Shown here: positions 36,263 through 47,700 of the stretch, one piece after another | How the letters are laid out: each line of letters begins with the position of its first letter | Position numbering within the stretch: position 1 is the stretch's first letter | Assembly: GCA_036852015.1 (NCBI GenBank) | Contig: JAANDG010000127.1 | Span: forward strand, 236,881-300,880 | Source: Pelodera strongyloides | Lineage: Eukaryota > Nematoda > Chromadorea > Rhabditida > Rhabditidae | Length of the DNA stretch: 64,000 bases | Reading direction: 5' to 3' | The notes under the pieces: model-generated | Databases searched by the model: none | Told to the model about the DNA's origin: nothing | What the model saw: the letters and a program-made list of their open reading frames with translations, nothing else | Translations under genes and position numbers: made by a program

Positions 36263-36443
36263 TCACCTCCCTATCTCTAATGCATTGTATGCAAATTAGT
36301 CTAAATCACCTCCCTATCTCTAATGCATTGTATGCAAATTAGTCTAAATCACCTCCCTATCTCTAATGCATTGTATGCAAATTAGTCTAAATCACCTCCC
36401 TATCTCTAATGCATTGTATGCAAATTAGTCTAAATCACCTCCC
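36263..36443. repeat. 43-bp tandem repeat, about 4 copies
   Basis: The unit TCACCTCCCTATCTCTAATG CATTGTATGCAAATTAGTCT AAA is repeated four times with virtually no variation. Each unit holds ATGCAAAT, a POU/octamer-like word. It lies 570 bp downstream of the DPM3 stop codon. Confidence 0.95.
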
Positions 36444-37012
36444 CAAAATTTTGGGATGATGCGGACTTAATTTATTCCCTGCCCGATCATAATCCCCTCC
36501 CTCTCTTTTACGAATGTAATATCAACTCATCAAAAATCCAATCATACATTTCATAACATTTATTACAAATATACCCATAAATTAAAAACAGATGAAAATA
36601 AGAGCAATAACTTATAACATACAACATTGAAATATTCGCAAAGGTAAGTACCCCAATATCACAGAATCAAAACTACCGTAATCCAGCAAAACTCCAACGG
36701 TAAAGTAATTAAAGCAAGGGTCAAAACGCCGCCAATCTTCACACGAACAGTAAAAAAACTATCGATAATAAAGATAAACTGAGCACAACTGTGGTATCCT
36801 GTGGTAGCGATGATAGTTGGTTTTTAAACATTGACTGAAAGCTATATTCTCATGTGTTATGTGAAAATTACTGCGCCCTTCTGCGCACAAAATGGAACCT
36901 AATTTGGAAAGACACTTCTCTAGAAAGAAAATCAGGTGCCATGTCGCTTTAATAATATTCACCAGAATAATAGCTAGTTGTCCTTGACAACGAAATTAGA
37001 TATAATTACAAT

Positions 37013-38221
37013 TTAGATAATTTTCTTCTTCTTTAAATCTTCTCTGGCTTCAGCGATCTCTTTAATTAATTCTTGCCGCGCTGCGGCACAATCATTGAAT
37101 GTGGCGACTCCATACACAACACTGAAGATCGCGTAAAACTAAAATATAGAGGTCGATATCCAAAGTCATACAGTTATATACTGCATGCAATAGTACTACA
37201 GTAGTGTTATAGTCTAGTCTAGTTATTTACGCACATTTCTGAAGTGTGCTTGCTTAAAAAGAAAAGTACAAACGTCAGAGAATAACGCAAACGTTGAAAC
37301 ACGAAGAAAAAATTAAGCATACTCCTAACAACCCCCCCCCCCCCCCCCCCAGAGTCTAAATATCTAATTGCCTTTTAACTGTTACATTGTATTTCATTGA
37401 CGAATGGACAAAATGATTTTCATCTACGAATAATAAACAATAACGTAAAAGCTAGAGGACTACAAAAACCATAAAACACCCACCCCAAGCATGAAGACCG
37501 CGATAATAGGTGCCTGAAACAAAACAAAAATATATTCAACGTAAAACGGGATGTTTCGGGGATGCCATATATAACTTATTAAAATACTACTGTTACTATT
37601 ACTCATTTTAAATACTTTTTGATCTATTACAAAACAGGGTTCGCAGTTTACAATGTTGTGTATGAAGTACCAGCTGGACAAAAAAAGGTTTTTCTTGGAG
37701 TAACAACTGCAGTTTTCATAGCGTTTATACACAAGTATCAACCGTACGACTCCTTGCTGTCTACACATCGATTTGAGGTTCAATTTACGCTCCCCATCCC
37801 TTGAGCCACTCAGTTATTTATTACTCTTATACAAAATATGCCCACATTGTCGGAACCCCTTCCCACACTCTCACACATGAATATACCTCTCTCTCTACCT
37901 CTACTTCACAGTCTCTTACATTTTTGGCCATGAAACACCTGTAACTAATGAGGTAGATTTTAGATTTATAATGTGAGGGAACCTTGCCACCAAAAAGTCA
38001 TGGCAACACTATTTTCGACTGAATGCATACTTACTACCTACCACAGGATTATACAAACCCCCTGATATTCAGAATTAAAAAATAAAACTCACCATTATAA
38101 CAAGCGGTTGCAACGATTCAGGAGTATTCTTTAAAACCGGTATCCACTCCAACACAGTTGCGAGCCACACCACAGCTAGAGGAACCACGTGCGCAGCGTA
38201 GATGAGAGCTTGCGGAGCCAT
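37013..38221 (-). CDS. dpm3: Dolichol-phosphate mannosyltransferase subunit 3
   Basis: Three exons, 38093-38221, 37484-37513 and 37013-37138, join in phase 0 to give 94 residues, the normal DPM3 size. DPM3 is a small ER membrane protein that tethers and stabilises catalytic DPM1 in dolichol-P-mannose synthase, which feeds N-glycosylation, GPI anchors and O-mannosylation. Two hydrophobic segments (residues about 8-25 and 38-60) are followed by the family signature VYGVATFNDCAAARQEL and a charged helix ending DLKKKKII. The match to vertebrate DPM3 (GYRVATFHDC...REL) is clear. A TTTAG acceptor ends two bases before the ATG. The gene follows DIS3 by 548 bp on the same strand, so it may be the second cistron of an operon. 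Confidence 0.92.
37332..37350. repeat. Poly-C run, 19 bases
   Basis: An uninterrupted run of 19 C (G on the coding strand) lies in the second DPM3 intron. G-tracts of this kind can form quadruplex structures in RNA; whether this one does is unknown. Confidence 0.95.
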
Positions 38222-38223
38222 TT

Positions 38224-38228
38224 CTAAA
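38224..38228 (-). promoter_or_regulatory. Candidate spliced-leader acceptor of DPM3
   Basis: On the minus strand CGTTTAG ends two bases before the DPM3 start codon, leaving almost no 5' UTR. This is typical of nematode trans-spliced messages. It could instead be the acceptor of a cis-spliced 5' UTR intron. Confidence 0.5.
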
Positions 38229-38769
38229 CGAGTTAATTAAATACGATCAATAACATTCAAGATAAAGATCAAGAATAATAGCACAACCGTTATCGATGGA
38301 TTATAAGAACTACAAACTACAACACAGCTAAGAACCAGACGTCAACACTCTACACTTAATCAATATATTTAGTTGGCTATTAGACGGATTCAAATATTTA
38401 ATGGTCACAGTAACCAACAAGTAAACAATACACGACACATCTTGGATATAATTTTAATAACGAACTCTCAATAACAATAATCAACAACAGTAACAACAAA
38501 ATTAACAAGCATAAAACGTAGGCAGCATCGGCAGCAAGCCAATGGCTCTCCACAAAGGGCTAAATATTGAAGTAATATAAACACTGATATCTGAAGCATT
38601 ACCAAGGAAACGACGACAACTCAAACTCTTGAGATTTACGAGACAAATTATTAGATAAATAATATAAATCAAACACTAACCGGTAAATTAAGGTCAAAGT
38701 AAAGAACCGACAAGAGTTACGCGATCGATAAACCCAGCAAACTTCTACGCCAATATTCTAATCTTTCCT

Positions 38770-41700
38770 CTAATTTGATGGGATTCCTTGTTCTGAGGAA
38801 AGGTCAAAGTCCACCGATACTCCGGGAATATTCGGTTTCAGAAGGTCCAGAGCCACACGCGGGCGTTGAATATTCGTCTCATCTAGACGGACTCTCACCT
38901 GAAATTATCCTTACTTCTTGTATCTTGAAATTAAATTATCCTTCTTTTAAATTTGAAGGCACAAATCTCATTACGGTATGTCGAACGAAAATCTGAACAA
39001 TTATTAGTAAGCAAAATGGAGCGTCCGAAAACATTAGAAACTTGAGCCTTGTCCCTCAGTTCAGTGACCGAAGAATTGTTTACAAAAGTTTAACGTTTAA
39101 CAACCATCAGTAAAAGCTACAGAATATCACCAAGGTGACCAAGGTGAAAAATAAAGCTTGTATACAAAAGTTGAAGGTACGTTGGCATGTTTCATCAGCT
39201 AGGACCATAGAACATAATATCAACAAGATAATTAACTAAATGACTTACCGTAACCCGCTCCAACTCCTTGAGTACCATATCACCACCCCTCACTTGCCGT
39301 GCTTCCACATCAATAGTCACATCAGATGCTCGGATCACTACAACGGCTTCCAAACCATATCGCGGGACAAAGACCTAAAAGAAAAGAGATCGACGACCAT
39401 GACCAGGACATACGTTTTATGATACCTTACACAGAGGTGTGCAAAAAACATCGTGACAATCCATAATACAAAGCTATTTACTACAGAATCCACAAATCCT
39501 ATTCAATTGACGTCTTCAAAGTATAGCAAACACACGCAAGACTACAAACTACACACGCAAGACGACAAACTACACGCGCAAGACTACAAACTACAAATCC
39601 CAAGTCCAAGCTCACCTGGATTCCATTCTTCCTAATTCCGAACACGAATCCCTCGCATATTTCCTCTCTTCCCTTGAAGTAGAGCAGTGTGTTGAGGGTG
39701 ACACTGGCTCGGCCAGCATACTGAGCATTCCTGTGCCTTAAAATACGGAAATAAACCAACTAGTAATCAACGTAGACCTCTTTCCCCGTATACGTCATAA
39801 AGTCTCATCCAAACAGGTAGCATGAAGTAGTGGAAAATGTCCGCCAACAAAAAAAGAAAACAAAAAAGGAAAAAACGTTTTACCTGACGTTGATATGTGG
39901 TGCCAGTTTCTGTACCTTCTTCTGGCTCAACAATCCTTCGCTAATTTCATCCGCACCAATGGCCGCCGCAAGGAGACGATGCTGCAATTAGGGTATCACT
40001 CCCAATCTATCTCATTGGGGTAATTGCTACAAACCTATGTCCGCACCAATGGCCGCCGCTGGGTGCAATTAGGGTAATTACTCGCAATGTATGTCACAGA
40101 CATCACAATAGCCTACGTCTAGGGACATGATTCGAGCTAACCTTAATTTTTACCATATTGACATTGTCCTACATACATCTATCATAAAATCATAAATATG
40201 GTACGGTCGCACTATGATGCTGTGTATGTTTCGCACATCAAAATACACAGAACATAACACTAACACTTACCGGAAACCATAACTTAAAGGTCATAAATTT
40301 ACCCACCACAATAACATCAGCATATCGTCTAATTGGTGACGTGAAATGGGTGTAAATCGGGGAGGCGAGACCAAAATGAAGGTAGTTGGCAACCGGTACA
40401 GTTCCTAAAAGGTAAGGTTAAGGTTAAACCAATAATGAGCCAAAAAAAAACAGAACTCTGCGAGAGCCCCACGTCTGAAACTGCCCGTACATATAGTTAA
40501 TGTAGAAAAGGTAAATAACCGCGATCGCATAGTATTACGCATAGGAAAGTTCAAGGGACAATGTACGATGTGCTTCGCCATACAGTACTCCAACACCATA
40601 AAATCAACCCCTCAAATATACATTAAAAAAACTTGCCTGCACAGAAATACAACGCTTGTGTCATGCATCTGGTTGTCATCATTCGGATCAAACGGTTCAG
40701 CTCTGGGTTCTTGGGATCCACACAACTAAATAAATAAATAAATAAGAAGAGGAAGAAGAAAATCCACAAACAAACTCAACGTTGACCATAAAAACGTAAA
40801 TTACAATATTACATGTACGGACCTGTATACAAAAACAACAAACCCTCGCATAGCTGCGAGAATTCAATGTACTACTCATACTGTCATAATTATAATAAAG
40901 ATGGAAAAGAGTAACAGGAGAAGAAAACTCATTCGTAAACAAAAGAACGCTTACCGATTCAAACTGTCCGAGAGCGCCTTTCCAGATTCTACGGAGATCT
41001 CAAAACCGCGCTGCTTGGCCAACTGAAACAATTATAGAATAAGGGTTGCTATTATCGGAAGGGAAGTTCGGAAATTCGTTCAGCCCCTGAAGAGTTCCGC
41101 ATAGACATTAAAGTTACTGATAGAAACAGAAGTTTAATACACTAAATACTAACCAAACGCCTTTTTAGGGCGTTTGGTAAATAAAACAGCAGGTCGCAAA
41201 TATTTAAGTTCTATGTACAAAGATATTGTTTTGCGTTTTCTAGCACAAAATAAAAACTCTTCGAACAAAACCCTCACCTCCACTAAAGGCTTATAACTTT
41301 CAGGCTTCGGAACGGGGTGCCGTCTCAAAAGCGCACAGTCGGGATACTCTGCCAGGATCTTAAAAATAAAAATAAACAAATACTATTGTTTTATACTTTC
41401 AAAAAAGGAAACATTACAAAGGCAAGGTGCTACTAGTATTGAAAGCTACGCTGCATCACTATATGTTTCTAGGATCTACATACAGTTTTGCGCTACCGTA
41501 TCATATAATACAGAACCATGAGCTGAGGCTTGGACCTCACAGCCAGTCATAGACAGAGATGTAACCTACCTTCTCAGCGACCGAGATGTTGGCGAGCAAC
41601 ATGAACTCCTCCACCATTGAATTCGTGTCCAACGCCTTCTTCGCCTGGACTCCGGTCGGAGTTTTGTCCTCGTCGAGATCGAATCGAATCTTTAAACGGT

Positions 41701-44700
41701 GAATTACAAACGAAACGAGCGAAGTTCCGAAAAATATCAATAAATGAATCTAACAACACCGTATTAAAACTAATTGAAACATTCGGTTGCATGGAGATAA
41801 ATCCAGGGCGCAAACGTAGATGTGCTGCTTAGTTTAGTGAGGTCATAATGTGTCATTGACCAGTTTGACTCAAATATAAACATTTTTTAATAGCTTCCGG
41901 TGGGAGTCTGAGCCAAGTTGGAGGTAACCGGTGCATATTTTTATTACCCAATGACTTACGCCCAGCTGGAACGAATATCGCACCAGAACCAGACCCCAAG
42001 CTTGTATCAGGAGACCAAACAACGGCTACACTTCAAACCAAAAAGAGCTGCTCGCTAGCACTGATATTAACCAATAACTTGCGCTGCTCTCTAGAACTGA
42101 TATTGACCAATAACTGAAACATTCAGTTGTCCTCAGAGCACATTCTATATTTATCACATCAAAACGTCGCCGCGAGAATTAAAAAAAAACGCTGCACTAA
42201 ACAAAACACGAAACAAGAATCAAGACTAGCGCTCACCTCAGAACTTGCTAGAGTTAGGGCTCCATTTCCCATACGTCGCTCCTTGAGCTTCTTTGATAGA
42301 GACATGAGGCCACGAAGAGACTTGGCAACATCGTCATCCTGAAACAATCACCTAACTGCAATTACCTCCGATCAAAAATCCTCATTAGAGGAACGAAAAA
42401 AAGGTAGTTTTTTTTGACATGATTCGATTTTACACACTTATTACATGATGTTACAATTCATACACTACATAGGCTATTACAAAACATACGCTACACACTG
42501 GTGCCGGGTAAAGAAAACCTCCACTAACGAAACGATAGGGAATTGCACAGAGATTAAGGAGAACCACCATCAATGATGTCTGTCTACATTAGTTTCGTAG
42601 CCGAAACATAATGTTATAAATCCAAACTAGGTTCAAGAAAAAATGATCCGCTTCTGGTTCCACACAAATATAAACTGCTGTGGCATCCGTAGATTGTTTG
42701 CATCTAACTCGGAAGCCTCTGTGCCCTAACCTGAAGACCGTTCGAGCCTACTACACGACGCTCACCCACAAAATTTTCGGCATAAGTTACACAGCCAAGG
42801 AACTTGAATTTCAGTCAATAGCAAAACGTACTAAGAAAAAGAGAAAAGTTAATCCTACCTGATTAGGATCATCGATAATGTTCTGTGCCTTTTCATAAGT
42901 CAGTGCAGCACTACTCTTGATGAGAGACTTGTGAAATTTAGCCGAGAGAACCGTCGCGTCGCGTGTCATGGTCCAAACAACAGAGAACGCATATCTGAAT
43001 TCAATTCAGAAAATACATACAACAATGCATATACAAATGACAATGCTCCAACAAAACACGTGCACGATGCATATTTACAAGAACTGAAGAACTATACTAC
43101 TAACAATAAGTAAGGTTACCAACTATTACAGAAAACGCTACTGATGGAACCTACACATCCCACAAACGAATCTTCACAACTTTACATTCAAGTTACGCAT
43201 GCATATTCATCAGGAGGAAGGAAAATAAAACATCAATAAGACTAAATCTAAATCGGATCGAATTAATATAAACTAACCGTTCCTCTCCTCCCTGCAAAGA
43301 GCACAGTCGTCCAGAAAGCAAGTTGGGTAGCATATCGATACGTCGATCGCACATGTATACCTAAACACGTTAGATGAGACTGCTGCAAAAAAATGAAACC
43401 CCTAATCCTCGCTTAATACATACAACAACATATCTGTATAGTATGTATTGTTCGAGGTACATCTCCATATTGGCAGAAAAACAGACAGGTACCCTTCCGC
43501 TTCCACTCACAGGTGCTTGTATACATATCGTACACTATTTTCGGGTATACCAGGGTATAATTTCAATGCGTAATTTCGGAGATGGTCGCTTAGTTGAGTG
43601 TCGAACCGTAAAATACCACTGATACGTTTCACCCAAATCTGTATATTTGCATTTGCCTCCGGAGATGGTCAAAGCCAATCCGGAGATGGTTGATGCGTAA
43701 TTTTACGTATAGATTTATAGCCTGGGGTATACCTACCGAAGTTGATCGGTCTGCTGCTTCTTGATCGATCGGCGTATTCGGACGGACAAAATGCGTGACA
43801 TCGGCGATATGGACACCGACCTGAAGAAAAAGAGGATGAAAAATACAAATACAACTAAAAAGCCTGAAATTCACTGGGACTGATATTCCTCCCAGGGAAA
43901 ACAGTCACAGAACAGATCGTATGCGAACAAATCTGATAACCTTATCTTAGTGGTTGCCACATTTCTACGGCCATGTATTATCGATTTGTTTCACCCAAGT
44001 ACACAAAACAGCATATGCTTTCGGAGGTCTAAACTCTAAACACATCCTGAGGTGGTTGTAGCGTTATATGCATAGTTAATAGAGCAGAAAACAAGTCGCT
44101 AACCTCGAGGAGATCTTCTGAAATGCTTCTACAATGAAGAGCGTCATCAATATCCGTACAACCGGGCGGGTCCACTGAACAGATGGTCAGGTGGCGAAGG
44201 TCCACACGGGGCGCTTGGAGCTGAAATGGAAACTCGTATACATCTGTGATCTGTGGGGTAATCTCAAACAGAGTACGAGGCCACGCGCCACTAAATAACA
44301 AACCGGTCGCTCAGGATCACCAGATCAAGAAGAGCATCAATGTTCCCGATCCCGAGTTCAAACAGCCCGTAAATGTCACTCAAACTCAAACCGACCTCCC
44401 CCCGTCCAATATGAATATTTCAAGACAGAGCAAACCCCGTTATTAAGGAACTTACATCGGGTTTCCAATCGTCGGGTGGCAGACAATCAATGACAGCCTG
44501 CGAAAACGGAGCATGCGGGATGTCGTGCTCCAACAGGATCACCTAGAAGCCCATTTATGTACGACTTACAGACTTGCATAACACCACATGTACCTCTAAT
44601 CTAATATATGTCTTTCACATTTCGACTAAATGATGCATACGGATACGGTTACACCAAAGTACCTAAAGAAATAACAAATGGCCAAATTACCATGCAATGC

Positions 44701-47700
44701 ACACACTAGGATTGGCTGAACGGGCTGAACCTATAAATAGGTTGCACTTTAAAAAATGCACTTAAAAAAACTTACTTCATTCTCCGTCTCCTTATCTCCA
44801 AGTGGTCCAACTGTACGTACATAATGACCCAAAGGATAGCGACTATTTCGCGGCCAAGTATCTGGAAGGTCACAAGGTATTGTGATTATCTTAACATTAC
44901 TAGCTAAACCTCAATTTCAAAACAAAGAACTAAAAAGACTCTAAACATATAGATCCATTAAAAATTCAAAACAAAGAACTAAAAAGACTCTAAACATATA
45001 GATCCATTAAAAATTCAAAACAAAGAACTAAAAAGACTCTAAACATATAGATCCATTAAAAATTCAAAACAAAGAACTAAAAAGACTCTAAACATATAGA
45101 TCCATTAAAAATTCAAAACAAAGAACTAAAAAGACTCTAAACATATAGATCCATTAAAAATTCAAAACAAAGAACTAAAAAGACTCTAAATATAATTCCA
45201 TTAAAAATTCAAAACAAAGAACTAAAAAATACTATTTCCAATTCATCTTTGATCTGTTTACCCACATTTAAAAAAAATTGAAAATATGGGTAAACAATCC
45301 TGGCCCCATGCGCACATTAAACATAAAATCAGTCACTCACCAATAACCACAATAATCCTCTGACGGGCCAGTAATTCGGCTTGTTCGGTTTCAATTCGAA
45401 TACGTGGAAGGGAACGTTCCGAAGGACAGAAGATGTGGTTTCGACCCTCTGGAAAAAGGAAGGAGATAGGAGACAGGAGAGATGACTATGCGATGGAACA
45501 TTTTCAATGCTGATTCCCATGCGACTTCGTTTTCTAGTTTCTTACTCACCGACATGATATAGACTACTTAAAGCGGAATGCTAGCCCCTTTGGAAAACTT
45601 GCATATGATAAGCAAATCCTATGTATCCTTTGCTAATTTTGTACGATTGCTGTGGACGATCGTACAAAATTAGCATAGGATACATAGGATTTGCTTATCA
45701 TATGCAAATTTTCCAAAGGGGCTAGCGTTTCGCTTTAAATTTAGGGAATTAGATATAGTGTTACATATTCCAATAGTCTAATAGCCCCCTCTCTAAAAGA
45801 ATATGCAAACCGGGTCATCTTACATAGATTCCCGATTCCCAAAATCACAGTGATTCAGGCTGTCGTTAAAGACAGGAAACACCTTAAAAAAAACAATATA
45901 TTAAACCGATGACCTAGTCCGAATATAATCAAACGACCGCTAGTAAGAAACACAACTCACCTTTTCTCACGGATGGCAACAAAATGCCGCACATTGGTCT
46001 CCAGTTTCGCCGAATAATACCCACAACCTATAAGGATTTTCAATGACTACAACGGAGAAGAGGATTTAAACCGAATTGAGCTTACAATTAGAGAAGTTAG
46101 TTACCGAAGCTTATTTACAGAGCTAAGTTACATATATAATACACAACGATTCAGATAAAAAGTAGTAACATACAACAGTTTAAAGGGACGGGCCCATCAA
46201 AATAAACCTATATTTAGCATTACATTGTTTTTGTAAAGGGTGATTATTATAATATATGAATATGCACTGCTAAATGTCAGCCAGATTTATCCCGATGAAA
46301 TTTTTCGGGGTCGTTAATCGGAGAACTATACCGTAGACGAACAACAATTGCACCCTTCTTTTTACCGTGTCTCCAGACTCCAGAGGTTACCTCGCTCTGA
46401 TTGGGACCTGCCTGGGAGAGTATCTGTCTATATAGCCATATTCCCCCGGGACACGCGACAAGAAAATAATGGTGCAATCGTTGTTCGTCTACGGTATGGT
46501 TCTCCGATTACTGACACCGAAAAATTTCAGCGGGATAAATCTGGCTGAAATTTAGCAGTATAGCAGTAGCAGTATTATTATAATAACCCTTTATAAAAAC
46601 AATAAAAAAATGTTAAACATAGGTTTATTTGGATGGGCCCGTCCCTTTAAACGACACTAACCTGGGCGGAACAAATAGAATACGGGTTTCGCTGTTGAAA
46701 GTGATATAGACATACGGAATTACGGAATAGCCAAGTAAATGAAAAGAAAACTGAGAAACTAACGTACCCGTGCTGTGGGGACAGCGTGAGCAGGTCTACT
46801 CTTCTTAGCTGCAGGTTCTTCTGTATTCTCCTGGTCTTCGGCATCCGGGTTCAAAGAATAATCCTCCACATCTCGAAGACGCAAAACCTGAAGGAAACAG
46901 AAAAAGAGATTTAGCTTTATTACAGATTTTTTGCTCTATCCCTCTATCCCACTCCCTCTCAAAAAGCGTCATATGATACGAGACTAGAAACATGGGCTGA
47001 TATACCAAAAAGGTCATCGGCCCTAAACGTAAAATTAACAACGTACCTTCTCAGGTGCGCTCCACTCAGATTCCGGTAGAGGTTCAATAGCGACTTGATC
47101 TCCATTGACCGACCGATTCGTGTTCTTTCCTTGCAATAACCACTCCGTATCATTCTCGTCCATAACGGTCGCTTCACGGTAGTTCTCACGAGATACCTAA
47201 CAAATGTAGCTTATCTTCACCAGATGCGATATTCACCACTCAATTCCCCATGGGGAATTCCCCGTCTTTTTCTCTGCGTGTCTCACATTAGAATGTTATT
47301 TTCTGTCCCCAGGGAATATTTTCCCGAGGGAAGTGGTGAATATGGCCTCAGATGCGTAATAAACACGATCAGCTGTGGTTCGAAGCAAACAGGGAACAGG
47401 GCACAGATTCCGTCGGAAAGTTGCGAAAGTCTACCAATTCGCTAAGCAGGTCCTAGGTTGAAGCTATCATGAACACGAAGCCACCCGACTTCTGCGAAAA
47501 ACGAGCCCTGGACCATGGATTTCACATGTTTGTGTTTGTATATGTGTATTTCTAAATAGTCGTATTAAAATAAAAACTCACAGTAAATACGCCCTTCTTG
47601 AGGCTTCCTGATGCGAGTCCTTGTTGAATTCTATGATGTGGCCAGTACTCTTCGAAAAGTGACTTTCCGTCATCGCTCGGTTCGTAGGCGGCAAGTTTGT

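Larger units (their letters stand above)
35446..37012. other. Intergenic with dispersed and tandem repeats
   Basis: This spans from the pseudogene start to the DPM3 stop. 35797-35925 repeats the sequence at 1-115. 36263-36443 is a 43-bp tandem array. The remainder is AT-rich. No coding exon was supported; the 84-codon minus-strand frame at 35818-36072 lies in the dispersed repeat. Confidence 0.55.

Noticed and set aside
46277..46548. Two 66-codon frames on opposite strands with the same C-terminal motif
   Set aside because: They are the mirrored arms of the hairpin element at 46180-46650.
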